From: Ruegeria lacuscaerulensis
Lineage (GTDB): Bacteria > Pseudomonadota > Alphaproteobacteria > Rhodobacterales > Rhodobacteraceae
Length of the DNA stretch: 64,000 nucleotides
Assembly (NCBI RefSeq): GCF_013034685.1
Contig: NZ_WQGO01000006.1
Coordinates: 1-64,000 of the forward strand
Direction: 5' to 3'
Below are positions 55,932-64,000 of this stretch, one piece after another. A program made the translations under genes and the position numbers. The notes below the pieces were generated by a model. That model saw nothing but the letters and a program-made list of their open reading frames with translations, ran no database searches and was not told the DNA's origin. Within the stretch, counting starts at the first letter, position 1. The number at the start of each line of letters is the position of its first letter.

Positions 55932-56855
55932 TTGTTTGTAATTAAGAACTACGTGACCACTGGGGGTACCGTTGCCTGTGCCCTGGCCATTGGTTACCTG
56001 ATGCAGAATGGAACGCCTGCGGAACCTGACGTCCCGCAGACGCAGATCAGTTCTGTCATGGATCACACGGCGATCATCGCAGGGCTGGAGGATATCGTTC
56101 TGACCTCCTCGACTCCGGCCCACGAAACGCCGGACGACACCACAACCGGACATCGCAAGCTGCACGCCAACGGGTCTGCCCCCTCGGGCCCGACGGACTG
56201 CGCTATCGGCGCACGGGCGCGGGCTGTACCCGGTGCTGCAGCGCAACTGACCGTCCTTGCCCCTTGCCACGCGGGCGAACGGATTGACGTGCATCACAGC
56301 GGCCTGACCGTCACGCAACAAACAGACGCGACCGGTCGTCTGGAAGTGACAATCCCGGCGCTCAGCGAATATGCGATCTTCCTGATCTCGGTCGGGGATC
56401 AGGCGGGCACTGTTGCGACCACACATATCCCCGATATCACCCATTTCGATCGCGTGGCCCTGCACTGGCAAGGCAATACGGACCTGCAAATCCATGCGCT
56501 GGAGTTTGGCGCAAGCTATGGCAGCACCGGCCATGTCTCGGTTGACGCCAAAACACAGGGCGCCGGGCAAGTTGTCCATCTGGGTCAACCCGACCTGAAC
56601 GACGCGCAGAACGTTCAGGTCTATTCCTACCCTGCAGGGCAATCCGATCAGACCGGCTCGATCACCCTGTCGGTCGAGGCCGAAGTGACCCGGGCAAATT
56701 GCGGCCAGGAACTGCACCTGCAATCGCTGGAACTGCGCGGCGATCAGCGCCTCAGCGCGCGCGACCTGTCCGTCACTCTGCCGGAATGTTCGAAAGCGGG
56801 TGAGTTTCTGGTGTTGAATAATCTGCTCGAAGACCTGAAAATCGCGGCAAAGTAA
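55932..56855 (+). CDS. membrane-anchored hypothetical protein
   Basis: A 307-residue protein of unrecognised family. An N-terminal membrane helix (about residues 5-22, TTGGTVACALAIGYLM) anchors a soluble ~280-residue part, rich in beta strands and with scattered Cys residues, that should lie in the periplasm. The likely start is TTG at 55932, with GGGAGGG upstream; ATG options would remove the helix. It lies 25 bases before the PstS-OmpA fusion gene and is probably cotranscribed with it. Confidence 0.65.
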   Translation: MFVIKNYVTTGGTVACALAIGYLMQNGTPAEPDVPQTQISSVMDHTAIIAGLEDIVLTSSTPAHETPDDTTTGHRKLHANGSAPSGPTDCAIGARARAVPGAAAQLTVLAPCHAGERIDVHHSGLTVTQQTDATGRLEVTIPALSEYAIFLISVGDQAGTVATTHIPDITHFDRVALHWQGNTDLQIHALEFGASYGSTGHVSVDAKTQGAGQVVHLGQPDLNDAQNVQVYSYPAGQSDQTGSITLSVEAEVTRANCGQELHLQSLELRGDQRLSARDLSVTLPECSKAGEFLVLNNLLEDLKIAAK

Positions 56856-56880
56856 AACCGCAGGCAGGCTCGGGCATCTT

Positions 56881-58431
56881 ATGACATTTCTTCGTGTGGC
56901 GACCGCCGCACTCTTCTCCTTGGCATCTGCGTCGCAGGCGGCTGCGCAAGACATCACCCTGACCTCGCATGACGGCAAGGTCGAGGTAATCGGCAATCTG
57001 CTAAGCTATGACGGCGAGTTCTATCGCATCGACACCCGGTTCGGCGCGCTTACCGTTGACGGCTCGGGCGTGACCTGCACGGGCCCCGCCTGCCCCAGCC
57101 TCACAGATTTTGTGGCCGAGGTTCGCCTGTCCGGCGCGTCAGTTATGGCCGAGAACATATTGCCCGCGCTTTTGGTGGCCTTTGCCCGACACGAAGGGTG
57201 GGCCGCGACCCCACGACATCTGGAGGGCGGGCAATTTGCCTATGAGCTGACCAAACCCGACCGCGCGGCGCCGCTGGGTCGGTTCGTATTCACCCCCACA
57301 ACCACCGACCAGGGGTTTGCCGATCAAGTGTCAGGTTCGGCCGACATCGTCATGGCCCTGCGCGAGGTTCGGCCAACCGAGCAAGACAGCGCCATCAAGG
57401 CCGGTTTGGGCGATCTGTCCCTGGCCCGGCGGTCCCGCATCGTGGCGCTGGACGCGTTGGTGCCGGTGGTGTCACCGGACAACCCGATCCGACAAATCTC
57501 ACCCGCTGATCTGGTCCGCATCTTCACCGGAGAGATCACGAACTGGACCAGCCTGGGCGGACCCGACGCGCCAATTGCCGTGCATCTGCCGGACACCGAC
57601 CCGTCGCAAGCCTTGCAGGACAGTTTGCTGACACCGGTAAACGCCTCGCTGCCCGCAAGGATCAACCAGCATAACCGCAGCAGCGCTCTGGTTCAGGCAG
57701 TTGCACGGGATCCGTTCGCCATCGGCATCGCCAGCCAGGCGGCGGTCGACACGGTCCGCGCGTTGCCCCTGACCGGCGGCTGCGGTCACGCGCTGGCGGC
57801 GACCCGACAATCCATCAAGACCGAGGATTACCCCCTCACCTCGCCCATGTTCCTATACTTGCCCAACCGTCGCCTGCCCCGGATCGCAAGGCAGTTTCTG
57901 GCTTTCGCCCAAAGCCCCGAGGCGCAAGTCGCAATCCGAGATGCAGGTTTCGTCGATCAAGCCCCCGAGCTGTTGTCCATCGACCAGCAGGGACATCGCC
58001 TGGCCAACGCCGTTGCCTCGGGCGGGGCTGAAATTGGGCTGGACGAGCTACAACGCATAGTAGGTACATTGCGCGCCCAATCTCGGCTGTCGCTGTCCTT
58101 CCGGTTCGAGACAGGCTCCTCCCGCCCCGACGCGCAATCGCGCGCCAACATCCAGCTTTTGGCTCAGCTGGTGGAATCCGGCCAATTCGACACCCGGCGC
58201 CTCACATTTATCGGCTTCAGCGACGGCGACGGATCGGCACAAGCTAACGCCCAGATCGCCCTGCTGCGCGCCAAAACCGTGCGCAACGCCGTTCTGGCCG
58301 CAATTGAAGCTTCGATCTCCGAAAAGGTCGAACTGAATGTCGACGGTTTTGGCGAAGCCATGCCCATGGCCTGCGACGACACCGAATGGGGGCGAAAGGT
58401 CAATCGTAGGGTCGAGGTTTGGGTCCAATAG
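56881..58431 (+). CDS. PstS-like binding domain fused to OmpA peptidoglycan-binding domain
   Basis: A 516-residue exported protein. A signal peptide covers about 1-22 (ending ASQAAAQ). The middle (about 80-375) resembles the phosphate-binding PBP_like fold (ITNWTSLGGPDAPIAVHL, LVQAVARDPFAIGIAS). The C-terminal ~115 residues (about 400-516) are an OmpA domain: FRFETGSSRPDAQSRANIQ, LTFIGFSDGDG and WGRKVNRRVEVWV are its signature segments, which bind peptidoglycan. Such a fusion could hold a ligand-binding domain on the cell wall in the periplasm. It is probably cotranscribed with the upstream membrane-anchored protein. Confidence 0.85.
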   Translation: MTFLRVATAALFSLASASQAAAQDITLTSHDGKVEVIGNLLSYDGEFYRIDTRFGALTVDGSGVTCTGPACPSLTDFVAEVRLSGASVMAENILPALLVAFARHEGWAATPRHLEGGQFAYELTKPDRAAPLGRFVFTPTTTDQGFADQVSGSADIVMALREVRPTEQDSAIKAGLGDLSLARRSRIVALDALVPVVSPDNPIRQISPADLVRIFTGEITNWTSLGGPDAPIAVHLPDTDPSQALQDSLLTPVNASLPARINQHNRSSALVQAVARDPFAIGIASQAAVDTVRALPLTGGCGHALAATRQSIKTEDYPLTSPMFLYLPNRRLPRIARQFLAFAQSPEAQVAIRDAGFVDQAPELLSIDQQGHRLANAVASGGAEIGLDELQRIVGTLRAQSRLSLSFRFETGSSRPDAQSRANIQLLAQLVESGQFDTRRLTFIGFSDGDGSAQANAQIALLRAKTVRNAVLAAIEASISEKVELNVDGFGEAMPMACDDTEWGRKVNRRVEVWVQ

Positions 58432-58501
58432 CCCGGCCCTTCTTCTCGTTCCAAATACGGCGGGGGTGAATCGTCTCCATAGGCCAAGAAGAGCAAAGCC
58501 C

Positions 58502-59257
58502 CTACAAATATCCTTCCGACCGGAAACTCAGTTCTGTCGATTTCCCGATGATCAGGTGGTCATGCAAGGTCAGACCCAACGCGACACAGGCATCCTGTAT
58601 CCGGGTGGTCATATCGATATCCGATTGCGAGGGCGTTGGGTCACCTGACGGATGGTTATGCACCAGAATAAGCGCCGAGGCATTCAGCTCCAGCGCCCGT
58701 TTCGCCACCTCCCGCGGGTAGACCGGCACATGATCGACGGTGCCTTTGGCCTGCTCCTCATCCGCGATCAGCACGTTCTTGCGGTCCAGATAGAAAACCC
58801 GGAACTGCTCAGTCTCGCGGTGGGCCATTGTGGTGTGACAATAGTCCAGCAACGCATCCCAGCCCGAGATCACGTGCCGTTGCATCACCCGCGCGCGGGC
58901 CATGCGATGGGCGCAAGCCTCAAGGATTTTCAGATCAGTGATGACTGTATCACCCACGCCCTTAATCTGACGCAGCCGTTCTTCGGGCGCGGTCAGCACG
59001 CGGTTGAAATCCCCAAACGTATCCATCAGCGACCGCGCCAGAGGTTTCACATCTTGCCGGGGGATGGACCGGAACAGCACCAATTCCAACAGCTCGTAAT
59101 CCGGCATTGCGGCGGACCCGCCCGACATGAACCTTTCGCGCAGCCGCTTGCGATGGTCTTTGATATAGGAGGGCAATCGACCACTTGGCAGCGGCTGCGC
59201 GGGCGCTTCGTCCGTTTCAAACAGCATCGGGGCTTCGGCAAAGGCGTCCTTGGTCAT
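58502..59257 (-). CDS. radC: RadC-family JAB1/MPN protein
   Basis: A 251-residue member of the RadC (MPN+) family. The JAMM metal motif HNHPSGDPTPSQSD is near the C-terminus; an N-terminal helix-hairpin-helix-like region contains IKGVGDTV. The family is linked by name to DNA repair, but its activity is not settled. It is downstream of the thiX gene by 35 bases on the same strand, so it may be read from the thiamine operon. Confidence 0.88.
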   Translation of the reverse strand: MTKDAFAEAPMLFETDEAPAQPLPSGRLPSYIKDHRKRLRERFMSGGSAAMPDYELLELVLFRSIPRQDVKPLARSLMDTFGDFNRVLTAPEERLRQIKGVGDTVITDLKILEACAHRMARARVMQRHVISGWDALLDYCHTTMAHRETEQFRVFYLDRKNVLIADEEQAKGTVDHVPVYPREVAKRALELNASALILVHNHPSGDPTPSQSDIDMTTRIQDACVALGLTLHDHLIIGKSTELSFRSEGYL

Positions 59258-59292
59258 GTCCCAACCCTGACGCCGAATCGGTTTCCAAACCG

Positions 59293-60027
59293 TTAAGCCG
59301 CTTCACCTGCCATGCGCGCCGTGGCGCGGCGGATGATCAGATGCAGCAGAATCGAAAACACGCCCAAGGTCAGCATCGCGGCAAACATCAGATCGGTCTT
59401 GGCGCGCCCATTGGCCAGCAGCATCAGATAGCCCAAGCCTTGGGACGAGCCCACCCATTCGCCAATCACAGCCCCAATGGGCGCATAAACCGCCGCCAGC
59501 CGCATCCCCGAGGCCAGCGAGGGCAGCGCCGCCGGAATGCGGATATGCCACAACACCGCGCGCGGGCTCGCCTGCATTGTGCGCGCAAGGTCCAGATAAC
59601 CCGGCGGTGTGCGCATCAACCCGTCGAAAAAGGACGAGGTGATCGGGAAATAGATGATCAGCACCGCCATCGCGACCTTGGACCACAATCCATAACCCAG
59701 CCACAGAGTCAGCAACGGGGCCAGCGCAAAGACCGGAAGCGCCTGCGTAAAGACCAGCATCGGCTGCACCAACACCCGCGCGGCGCGTGAATTGGCCAGT
59801 TGCAGCGCGGTGATCACGCCCAGAACCGTGCCGAGGGCGAGCCCGATCACTACCTCTACCGCTGTAATCCACGTATGTTCGGCAATCACCCAGCGGTTCT
59901 GCCACCATGTCTCGGCCACCAGCGCAGGACCGGGCAGGATGAATTTCGGCAGGCCCGTCAAGCTGACAATCGCCTGCCATACGGCCAGCGCGAATACAGT
60001 TGCGGCAAGGACAGACAGGATCTTCAT
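59293..60027 (-). CDS. thiX: thiamine-precursor ABC permease ThiX
   Basis: A 244-residue BPD_transp_1 permease with about six helices and the EAA-loop region DLARTMQASPRAVLWHIRIPAALPSLASGM. By operon position with ThiY, ThiZ and TenA, it imports a pyrimidine precursor such as formyl-aminopyrimidine (FAMP). It overlaps thiZ by an ATGA junction (60024-60027). Confidence 0.85.
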   Translation of the reverse strand: MKILSVLAATVFALAVWQAIVSLTGLPKFILPGPALVAETWWQNRWVIAEHTWITAVEVVIGLALGTVLGVITALQLANSRAARVLVQPMLVFTQALPVFALAPLLTLWLGYGLWSKVAMAVLIIYFPITSSFFDGLMRTPPGYLDLARTMQASPRAVLWHIRIPAALPSLASGMRLAAVYAPIGAVIGEWVGSSQGLGYLMLLANGRAKTDLMFAAMLTLGVFSILLHLIIRRATARMAGEAA

Positions 60028-60749
60028 GCCGCCTCTCTCAACAACCGCAACAGCGCGCCCTGCGTCTCCAACGTTTCCAGATCATCCACATGGCGCGGGG
60101 CCGGGGCCGAGGGCGGATCGCAGGGCGTCAGCCCCTGCGCGGTCATCACCATGATGGATTGACCCAGACGCGCGGCCTCGGCCGGATCATGCGTCACCAG
60201 CAACACGGTGCGCCCGGCCAGCGCCTCGGCCGCCAGATCCTGCATATCGGCGCGGGTGCGGGCATCGAGGGCCGAGAACGGCTCATCCAACAAAACGATG
60301 GGACGATCCTCCATCAACGTGCGCGCCAGAGCCACGCGTTGGCGCTGACCACCAGACAATTCACCGGGTTTCTTGTTCAAATGATCCTGCAATCGCATCC
60401 GCTCGATCAGACGATCCCGGCGGGCCAGGTCGGGTTTTTCCCCGCGCAGTCGCGCGCCCAGCGACACATTCTGCGCCACCGTCGCCCAAGGCAGCAGCAA
60501 ATCATCCTGCGCCATATAAGCCACACGACTCGGCACCGGCTGCGCGTCGCTGGCAGTGATTTGCCCAGCAAACGCAGCACCCGTTTCCAACCCCGCGATC
60601 AGGCGCAGTACGGTGGTTTTCCCTACGCCCGATCCACCCAGCAAACAGGTCCACTGCCCGGCCCCAAGGGTCAGGGTCAAAGGCGCGAATAAGGGCGCGC
60701 CGTCGATTGTGGCCGAGCCACTGATGGTCAGATCAGGCGCTTGGGTCAC
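60024..60749 (-). CDS. thiZ: thiamine-precursor ABC ATPase ThiZ
   Basis: A 241-residue ATPase with Walker A GGSGVGKTT, signature LSGGQRQRVALARTL and Walker B PIVLLDEPFSALD. It energises ThiX. It overlaps tenA (60746-60749) and thiX (60024-60027) by ATGA junctions. Confidence 0.87.
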   Translation of the reverse strand: MTQAPDLTISGSATIDGAPLFAPLTLTLGAGQWTCLLGGSGVGKTTVLRLIAGLETGAAFAGQITASDAQPVPSRVAYMAQDDLLLPWATVAQNVSLGARLRGEKPDLARRDRLIERMRLQDHLNKKPGELSGGQRQRVALARTLMEDRPIVLLDEPFSALDARTRADMQDLAAEALAGRTVLLVTHDPAEAARLGQSIMVMTAQGLTPCDPPSAPAPRHVDDLETLETQGALLRLLREAA

Positions 60750-61420
60750 GGGGTCAGGCCCATTTGCCAGAAATTGACCTCCAAAGCTGTTGCTGTCTTG
60801 AACGTCTCACAGAGACGGCCCCAACGCGGAGAAGCCTCAAAATAAGCCCCTATACGTCGTGTTAGAGCCTGATCCAACAACTCTCCGACCGCTTTGCACG
60901 CGCTCTGGTAGTCCTCACCGGCATAGGTGTTGATCCAATCGCGATAGGTCTCGGATGTCGCTTCAGCAGCCAGCCGCGCGCCGATCTCACCATAACCCAT
61001 GACACAGGGCGCAAGGGCGGCCAGCAGGTCCAGCAGATCTCCGCTATACCCGGCCTCTAGCACGAACCGCGTGTATGCCAAATTCTCGGCCCGTTCGGGG
61101 GTCGCGAACAGCTCCTCCTGCGAAATCCCGGCCGCTTCGCAGATGCCGATATGCAGCTGCATTTCTTCGGCGACCAGAGCATTCACTGTTCCCACAGCGG
61201 TCAACATCTCGGAATGCGTTTCCGATTTCACCACCGCCAAGGCCCAGGCGCGGCTAAAATGGATCAGGAAGACGTAATCCTGACGCAGATAGTGCAGGAA
61301 CGCCTCACGCGGCAGCGTCCCGTCCTTCATCCCTTCGACAAAAGCGTGGCGGGTATAGTCCCGCCACGGCCCTTGCGCCGCATCACGCATCAGCGCGAAT
61401 GCTTTGCCGTAACCGCTCAT
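60746..61420 (-). CDS. tenA: aminopyrimidine aminohydrolase TenA
   Basis: A 224-residue all-helical enzyme that hydrolyses aminopyrimidines (and thiaminase II substrates) to HMP for thiamine salvage. Catalytic Cys139 lies in LAPCVMGYGEIG and a conserved Glu is in LEVNFWQMG near the C-terminus, so it is the Cys-type TenA. It overlaps thiZ and thiY (61417-61420), fitting salvage of imported precursors. Confidence 0.92.
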   Translation of the reverse strand: MSGYGKAFALMRDAAQGPWRDYTRHAFVEGMKDGTLPREAFLHYLRQDYVFLIHFSRAWALAVVKSETHSEMLTAVGTVNALVAEEMQLHIGICEAAGISQEELFATPERAENLAYTRFVLEAGYSGDLLDLLAALAPCVMGYGEIGARLAAEATSETYRDWINTYAGEDYQSACKAVGELLDQALTRRIGAYFEASPRWGRLCETFKTATALEVNFWQMGLTP

Positions 61421-62352
61421 TGCGCGGTCACATCAATGGTGATGTCACTAACCGGATTGATGCTGTCGATCATGCCGCTGTCTTTCAGGAACGCCTCGAA
61501 CCGCGCGTACCGACCAGCGTCAAAACCAGCCGGGCGCAGGGCGAAACGGGGCAGAGTGTCGACCCATGCGCGCGCATTCAGCTCATCCTGCAGCTCGGGC
61601 GAGGTGGCGGCGAAAATCTCCCAGCTTTTTTCCGGGTTGTTGACGATATACTGCGTGGCTTTCTCGGTCGCGGCCAGAAAACGCGCGATCATGTCGGCAT
61701 CCATGGTTTCGGGGTTGGCCACATAGATCAGCTCATCGTAGGGCGGCACACCTTCTTCCTCGATGTAAAAGCAGCGGCCCGCGACACCTTCGATATCCAT
61801 TTGGTTCAGTTCGAAATTGCGGAACGCACCGATCACCGCATCCACCTGCCCGGTCATCAGCGACGGCGAAAGCGAGAAGTTCACGTTGATCAATTCGATA
61901 TCGTCCAGCGCCACACCATGGGCATTCAGCATGGCGGTCAGAATGGCCTCTTCCACGCCCGCGACCGAGAAGCCGATCTTTTTACCCTTGAGGTCGGCCA
62001 AAGATTTAATCGGACCGTCTTCCAACACCAGCAGGCAGTTCAGCGGGGTCGCAACCAGCGTGCCCACGCGTTTCAGCGGCAGGCCTTCGTGGATTTGCAG
62101 GTGCAGCTGCGGCTGGTAGGACACGGCCAGTTCAGCTTGACCTGCTGCCACCAGACGCGGGGGGGCCGAGGGGTCAGCGGGCGGGACGATTTCAACCTCA
62201 AGCCCCTGCTCGGCGAAATAGCCATTTTCCTGCGCCACGATGATCGGGCCGTGATCGGGGTTGATGAACCAGTCCAGCAGGACGGTCATTTTGTCCTCGG
62301 CCCAGGCTGGCGCAGCGGCCAGCAGGGCGATGGCAGTAATCAGTTTTTTCAT
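61417..62352 (-). CDS. thiY: thiamine-precursor binding protein ThiY
   Basis: A 311-residue periplasmic protein of the NMT1/THI5-like (SsuA-type) fold. The signal peptide is about MKKLITAIALLAAAPAWA. The mature part binds a pyrimidine precursor; LDWFINPDHGPIIVAQENGYFAEQGLEVE is the typical N-terminal segment. AAGGAAA precedes the ATG at 62352. It overlaps tenA by ATGA and is 17 bases after thiF. Confidence 0.88.
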   Translation of the reverse strand: MKKLITAIALLAAAPAWAEDKMTVLLDWFINPDHGPIIVAQENGYFAEQGLEVEIVPPADPSAPPRLVAAGQAELAVSYQPQLHLQIHEGLPLKRVGTLVATPLNCLLVLEDGPIKSLADLKGKKIGFSVAGVEEAILTAMLNAHGVALDDIELINVNFSLSPSLMTGQVDAVIGAFRNFELNQMDIEGVAGRCFYIEEEGVPPYDELIYVANPETMDADMIARFLAATEKATQYIVNNPEKSWEIFAATSPELQDELNARAWVDTLPRFALRPAGFDAGRYARFEAFLKDSGMIDSINPVSDITIDVTAQ

Positions 62353-62369
62353 ATCTCGCGTTTCCTTTT

Positions 62370-63335
62370 TTACGAGGTCGAGGCCGCGACGAGGACAATC
62401 TCCCCCGGCCAATTCGGTTGAATCTGTTCGGCAGCGCGCCATGCCCGCAGACCGGTCGCACAGCACAGGGCCAGTCTTTTGCCTTTATTAGTGTCTATTT
62501 TATGCAGACCGTCAGGCGAAACACGCTGCGCATTCGGGTGCGCTGGGGTCAAGGCTTCGGCCTCATCGCGCAGCTCTATAATCTGGTCGTCCGCGCTGAG
62601 TTGACTTGCCGAGATAAACCGAAAACAGCTATTGGGTTCGGGCGCGGTGTCGAACCGGAAGGTGCTGGTGCGCAGGGTGCCGGCGTCGTATTGAACCATC
62701 TGCCCCAAAGGCGAGGGCGCAATCCCAAGGATCAGGTTCAGCGCCATCTGCGCCTGCATCGCGCCAATTGTTCCAACGACCGGACCCAGTACACCCGCTG
62801 TGGCGCAGCTCGCTCCGCTATCGGGCGCGTCAGGGAACACCGCGCGCAGCGAGGGCGCCCCTCCGCAGAACCCACCAACATAGCCCGACAGCCCCAGCAC
62901 CGAGGCGCTGATCAACGGTTTCCCCTGCGCTAAACAAGTATCGGACAGAATATAGCTGGCCGCATAGCTGTCAGCACAATCCAGGATCACATCCGCCTGC
63001 GCGGCCATATTGGGCGCATTTGCACTTGTTAAAGCATGTTCTAGCGCCTCAACTTCGATCTCATCGTTTAAGGCCCGACACCTCTCGGCGGCCACTTTGG
63101 CCTTGAGTCGTCCACAATCCGCCTGCGCGAACAGAGTCTGGCGATGCAGGTTGGACAGATCAACTGTATCCCTATCCATCACCGTGATCCGCCCTACCCC
63201 AGCCCCAGCCAACAATGGCAAGACCGGCGCAGCCAGCCCTCCGGCCCCCACAACCAGCACATGCGCCGAGGACAGACGCGCCTGCCCTTCTGCGCCTACC
63301 TCGGTCAGGATGGTTTGGCGGGCATAACGGCTCAT
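62370..63335 (-). CDS. thiF: ThiF-like E1 adenylyltransferase with C-terminal rhodanese domain
   Basis: A 321-residue fusion. The N-terminal E1-like domain activates the carboxyl end of the sulfur carrier ThiS: VVGAGGLAAPVLPLLAGAGVG is the ATP loop, and CATAGVLGPVVGTIGA carries the conserved active Cys. The zinc-binding CxxC pairs of MoeB/ThiF are missing (APSLRAVFP replaces CYRCLFP-like sequence). About residues 245-321 form a rhodanese domain with CCATGLRA, which can pass sulfur directly. The ATG at 63335 overlaps thiE (63332-63335). Confidence 0.88.
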   Translation of the reverse strand: MSRYARQTILTEVGAEGQARLSSAHVLVVGAGGLAAPVLPLLAGAGVGRITVMDRDTVDLSNLHRQTLFAQADCGRLKAKVAAERCRALNDEIEVEALEHALTSANAPNMAAQADVILDCADSYAASYILSDTCLAQGKPLISASVLGLSGYVGGFCGGAPSLRAVFPDAPDSGASCATAGVLGPVVGTIGAMQAQMALNLILGIAPSPLGQMVQYDAGTLRTSTFRFDTAPEPNSCFRFISASQLSADDQIIELRDEAEALTPAHPNAQRVSPDGLHKIDTNKGKRLALCCATGLRAWRAAEQIQPNWPGEIVLVAASTS

Positions 63336-63928
63336 CGGGTGGCCTCGATCCATTCGCGCACGCGCGCTTCGGGGTCAGTGTTCAGGGTGATATCTGTGAC
63401 GACCGAGACGATATCAGCCCCCGCCTGCAGAACACCCGACGCGCGCTCGACGCTCATCCCGCCGATCCCGACCAGAGGGATATCGCCCACCCGCGCCTTC
63501 CATTCGGTGACGCGCGGCAGACCCTGCTGATGCCATTTCATCTTTTTCAGGATGGTCGGATAGACCGGCCCAAGCGCTACATAATCCGGGTCCATCGCCA
63601 GAACGCGTTCCAACTCGTCGTCATCATGGGTCGACACGCCCAGCTTCAGCCCAGCCTTGCGGATAGCTTTCAGATCGGCATCGTCCAGATCCTCCTGCCC
63701 CAGGTGAATCCAATTACATCCGGCCTCAATCGCGGCCTGCCAATAGTCGTTCACCACCAGAACCGCGCCATGCTGGCGGCACAGATCGCGTGACTGGGCA
63801 ATCTGTTCACGCACCACCGCATCGGGCTGATCCTTGACGCGCAGCTGCACCAGTTTCACGCCCAGCGGCAACATCCGCCGCAGCCAGTCCGAGTGATCAA
63901 AGATCGGGTAAAAGCGGTCGAGGCTCAT
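63332..63928 (-). CDS. thiE: thiamine phosphate synthase
   Basis: A 198-residue TIM-barrel enzyme that joins HMP-PP and THZ-P to make thiamine phosphate. Family segments are VKLVQLRVKDQP, VLVVNDYWQAAIEAGCNWIHLGQEDL, YVALGPVYPT and IGGMSVERA. It overlaps thiG upstream (63925-63928, ATGA) and thiF downstream, so it is translated within the thi operon. Confidence 0.93.
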   Translation of the reverse strand: MSLDRFYPIFDHSDWLRRMLPLGVKLVQLRVKDQPDAVVREQIAQSRDLCRQHGAVLVVNDYWQAAIEAGCNWIHLGQEDLDDADLKAIRKAGLKLGVSTHDDDELERVLAMDPDYVALGPVYPTILKKMKWHQQGLPRVTEWKARVGDIPLVGIGGMSVERASGVLQAGADIVSVVTDITLNTDPEARVREWIEATR

Positions 63929-64000
63929 GACAGAAACGCCTTTCCGATCACGGGGGTCGAGGCCTCGGCCATATCGCGCGCCTCGATCGGGTCGGCTTGA
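63925..64000 (-). CDS. thiG: thiazole synthase, C-terminal end (partial)
   Basis: The last 24 codons of a gene that runs beyond the right edge: the translated end is ADPIEARDMAEASTP followed by VIGKAFLS and the stop. This resembles the ThiG C-terminus of related bacteria as I remember it, and the position before thiE supports it. ThiG makes the thiazole phosphate ring from deoxyxylulose phosphate, dehydroglycine and ThiS-thiocarboxylate. Confidence 0.75.
   Translation of the reverse strand, partial: QADPIEARDMAEASTPVIGKAFLS

Overview
This 64 kb window looks like chromosome of a marine alphaproteobacterium of the Rhodobacterales (Roseobacter group; Ruegeria- or Phaeobacter-like). That is an inference from high GC content, the family mix (CaiD-type hydratase, many ABC/CoA-ligase operons, a DUF2794 protein, a gltD-GFA-gltB order, an adenine deaminase/AMP nucleosidase pair), and my memory of those genomes. 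No search was run. I see no prophage, insertion sequence, CRISPR array or rRNA. One tRNA-Leu(CAG) is present.

Layout. 1-9.3 kb: catalase-peroxidase katG with palindromic upstream sites; an SDR protein divergent from a methyltransferase; then an acyl-CoA dehydrogenase / NDP-forming CoA ligase / CaiD operon divergent from a GlxA-type regulator, which looks like a carnitine or crotonobetaine degradation module. 9.3-12 kb: a sterol-desaturase-like oxygenase and a class II aldolase, divergent from a LysR regulator with a clear T-N11-A box. 12-16 kb: purine salvage (ade-amn) and HU. 16-21 kb: an EamA exporter, glutathione peroxidase, msrB-msrA and a lone hydantoinase A. 21-30 kb: queG, a GST/FzlA-like protein, mtgA and the gltD-GFA-gltB operon. 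30-32.3 kb: uppP, an NDUFA9-like protein and tRNA-Leu.

32.3-35.3 kb is the only clearly accessory stretch. It lies beside the tRNA and holds an unrecognised 326-residue Cys-containing protein bounded by a 10-bp direct repeat, and a DUF4139 gene broken by an exact 7-bp tandem duplication (TATGCTC x2). Removing one copy restores the frame perfectly, so this is either a recent mutation or a slip-reversible switch.

35.3-42 kb: carbonic anhydrase, a small helical (degenerate Hpt-like) protein, leucyl aminopeptidase, an NlpC/P60 hydrolase, DUF2794 and an FbpB-type permease. 40.9-49.6 kb: an eight-gene operon on the minus strand encoding a complete branched-chain-amino-acid-type ABC transporter, a small two-helix membrane protein, and two different adenylate-forming CoA ligases at its ends; I infer import and CoA activation of an organic acid. 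50-59 kb: a SnoaL-like protein behind a 19-bp palindrome, mutT-argJ-parvulin divergent from secA, a membrane-anchored unknown protein, and a fusion of a PstS-like binding domain with an OmpA domain, then radC. 59.3-64 kb: a thiamine operon (thiG-thiE-thiF/rhodanese-thiY-tenA-thiZ-thiX) joining synthesis with pyrimidine salvage; thiG runs off the right edge.

Many gene pairs overlap by ATGA, and several convergent pairs end in interleaved stop codons, so the genome is very compact. Starts given here often differ from the longest open frame, because I placed them by Shine-Dalgarno position and family N-termini.
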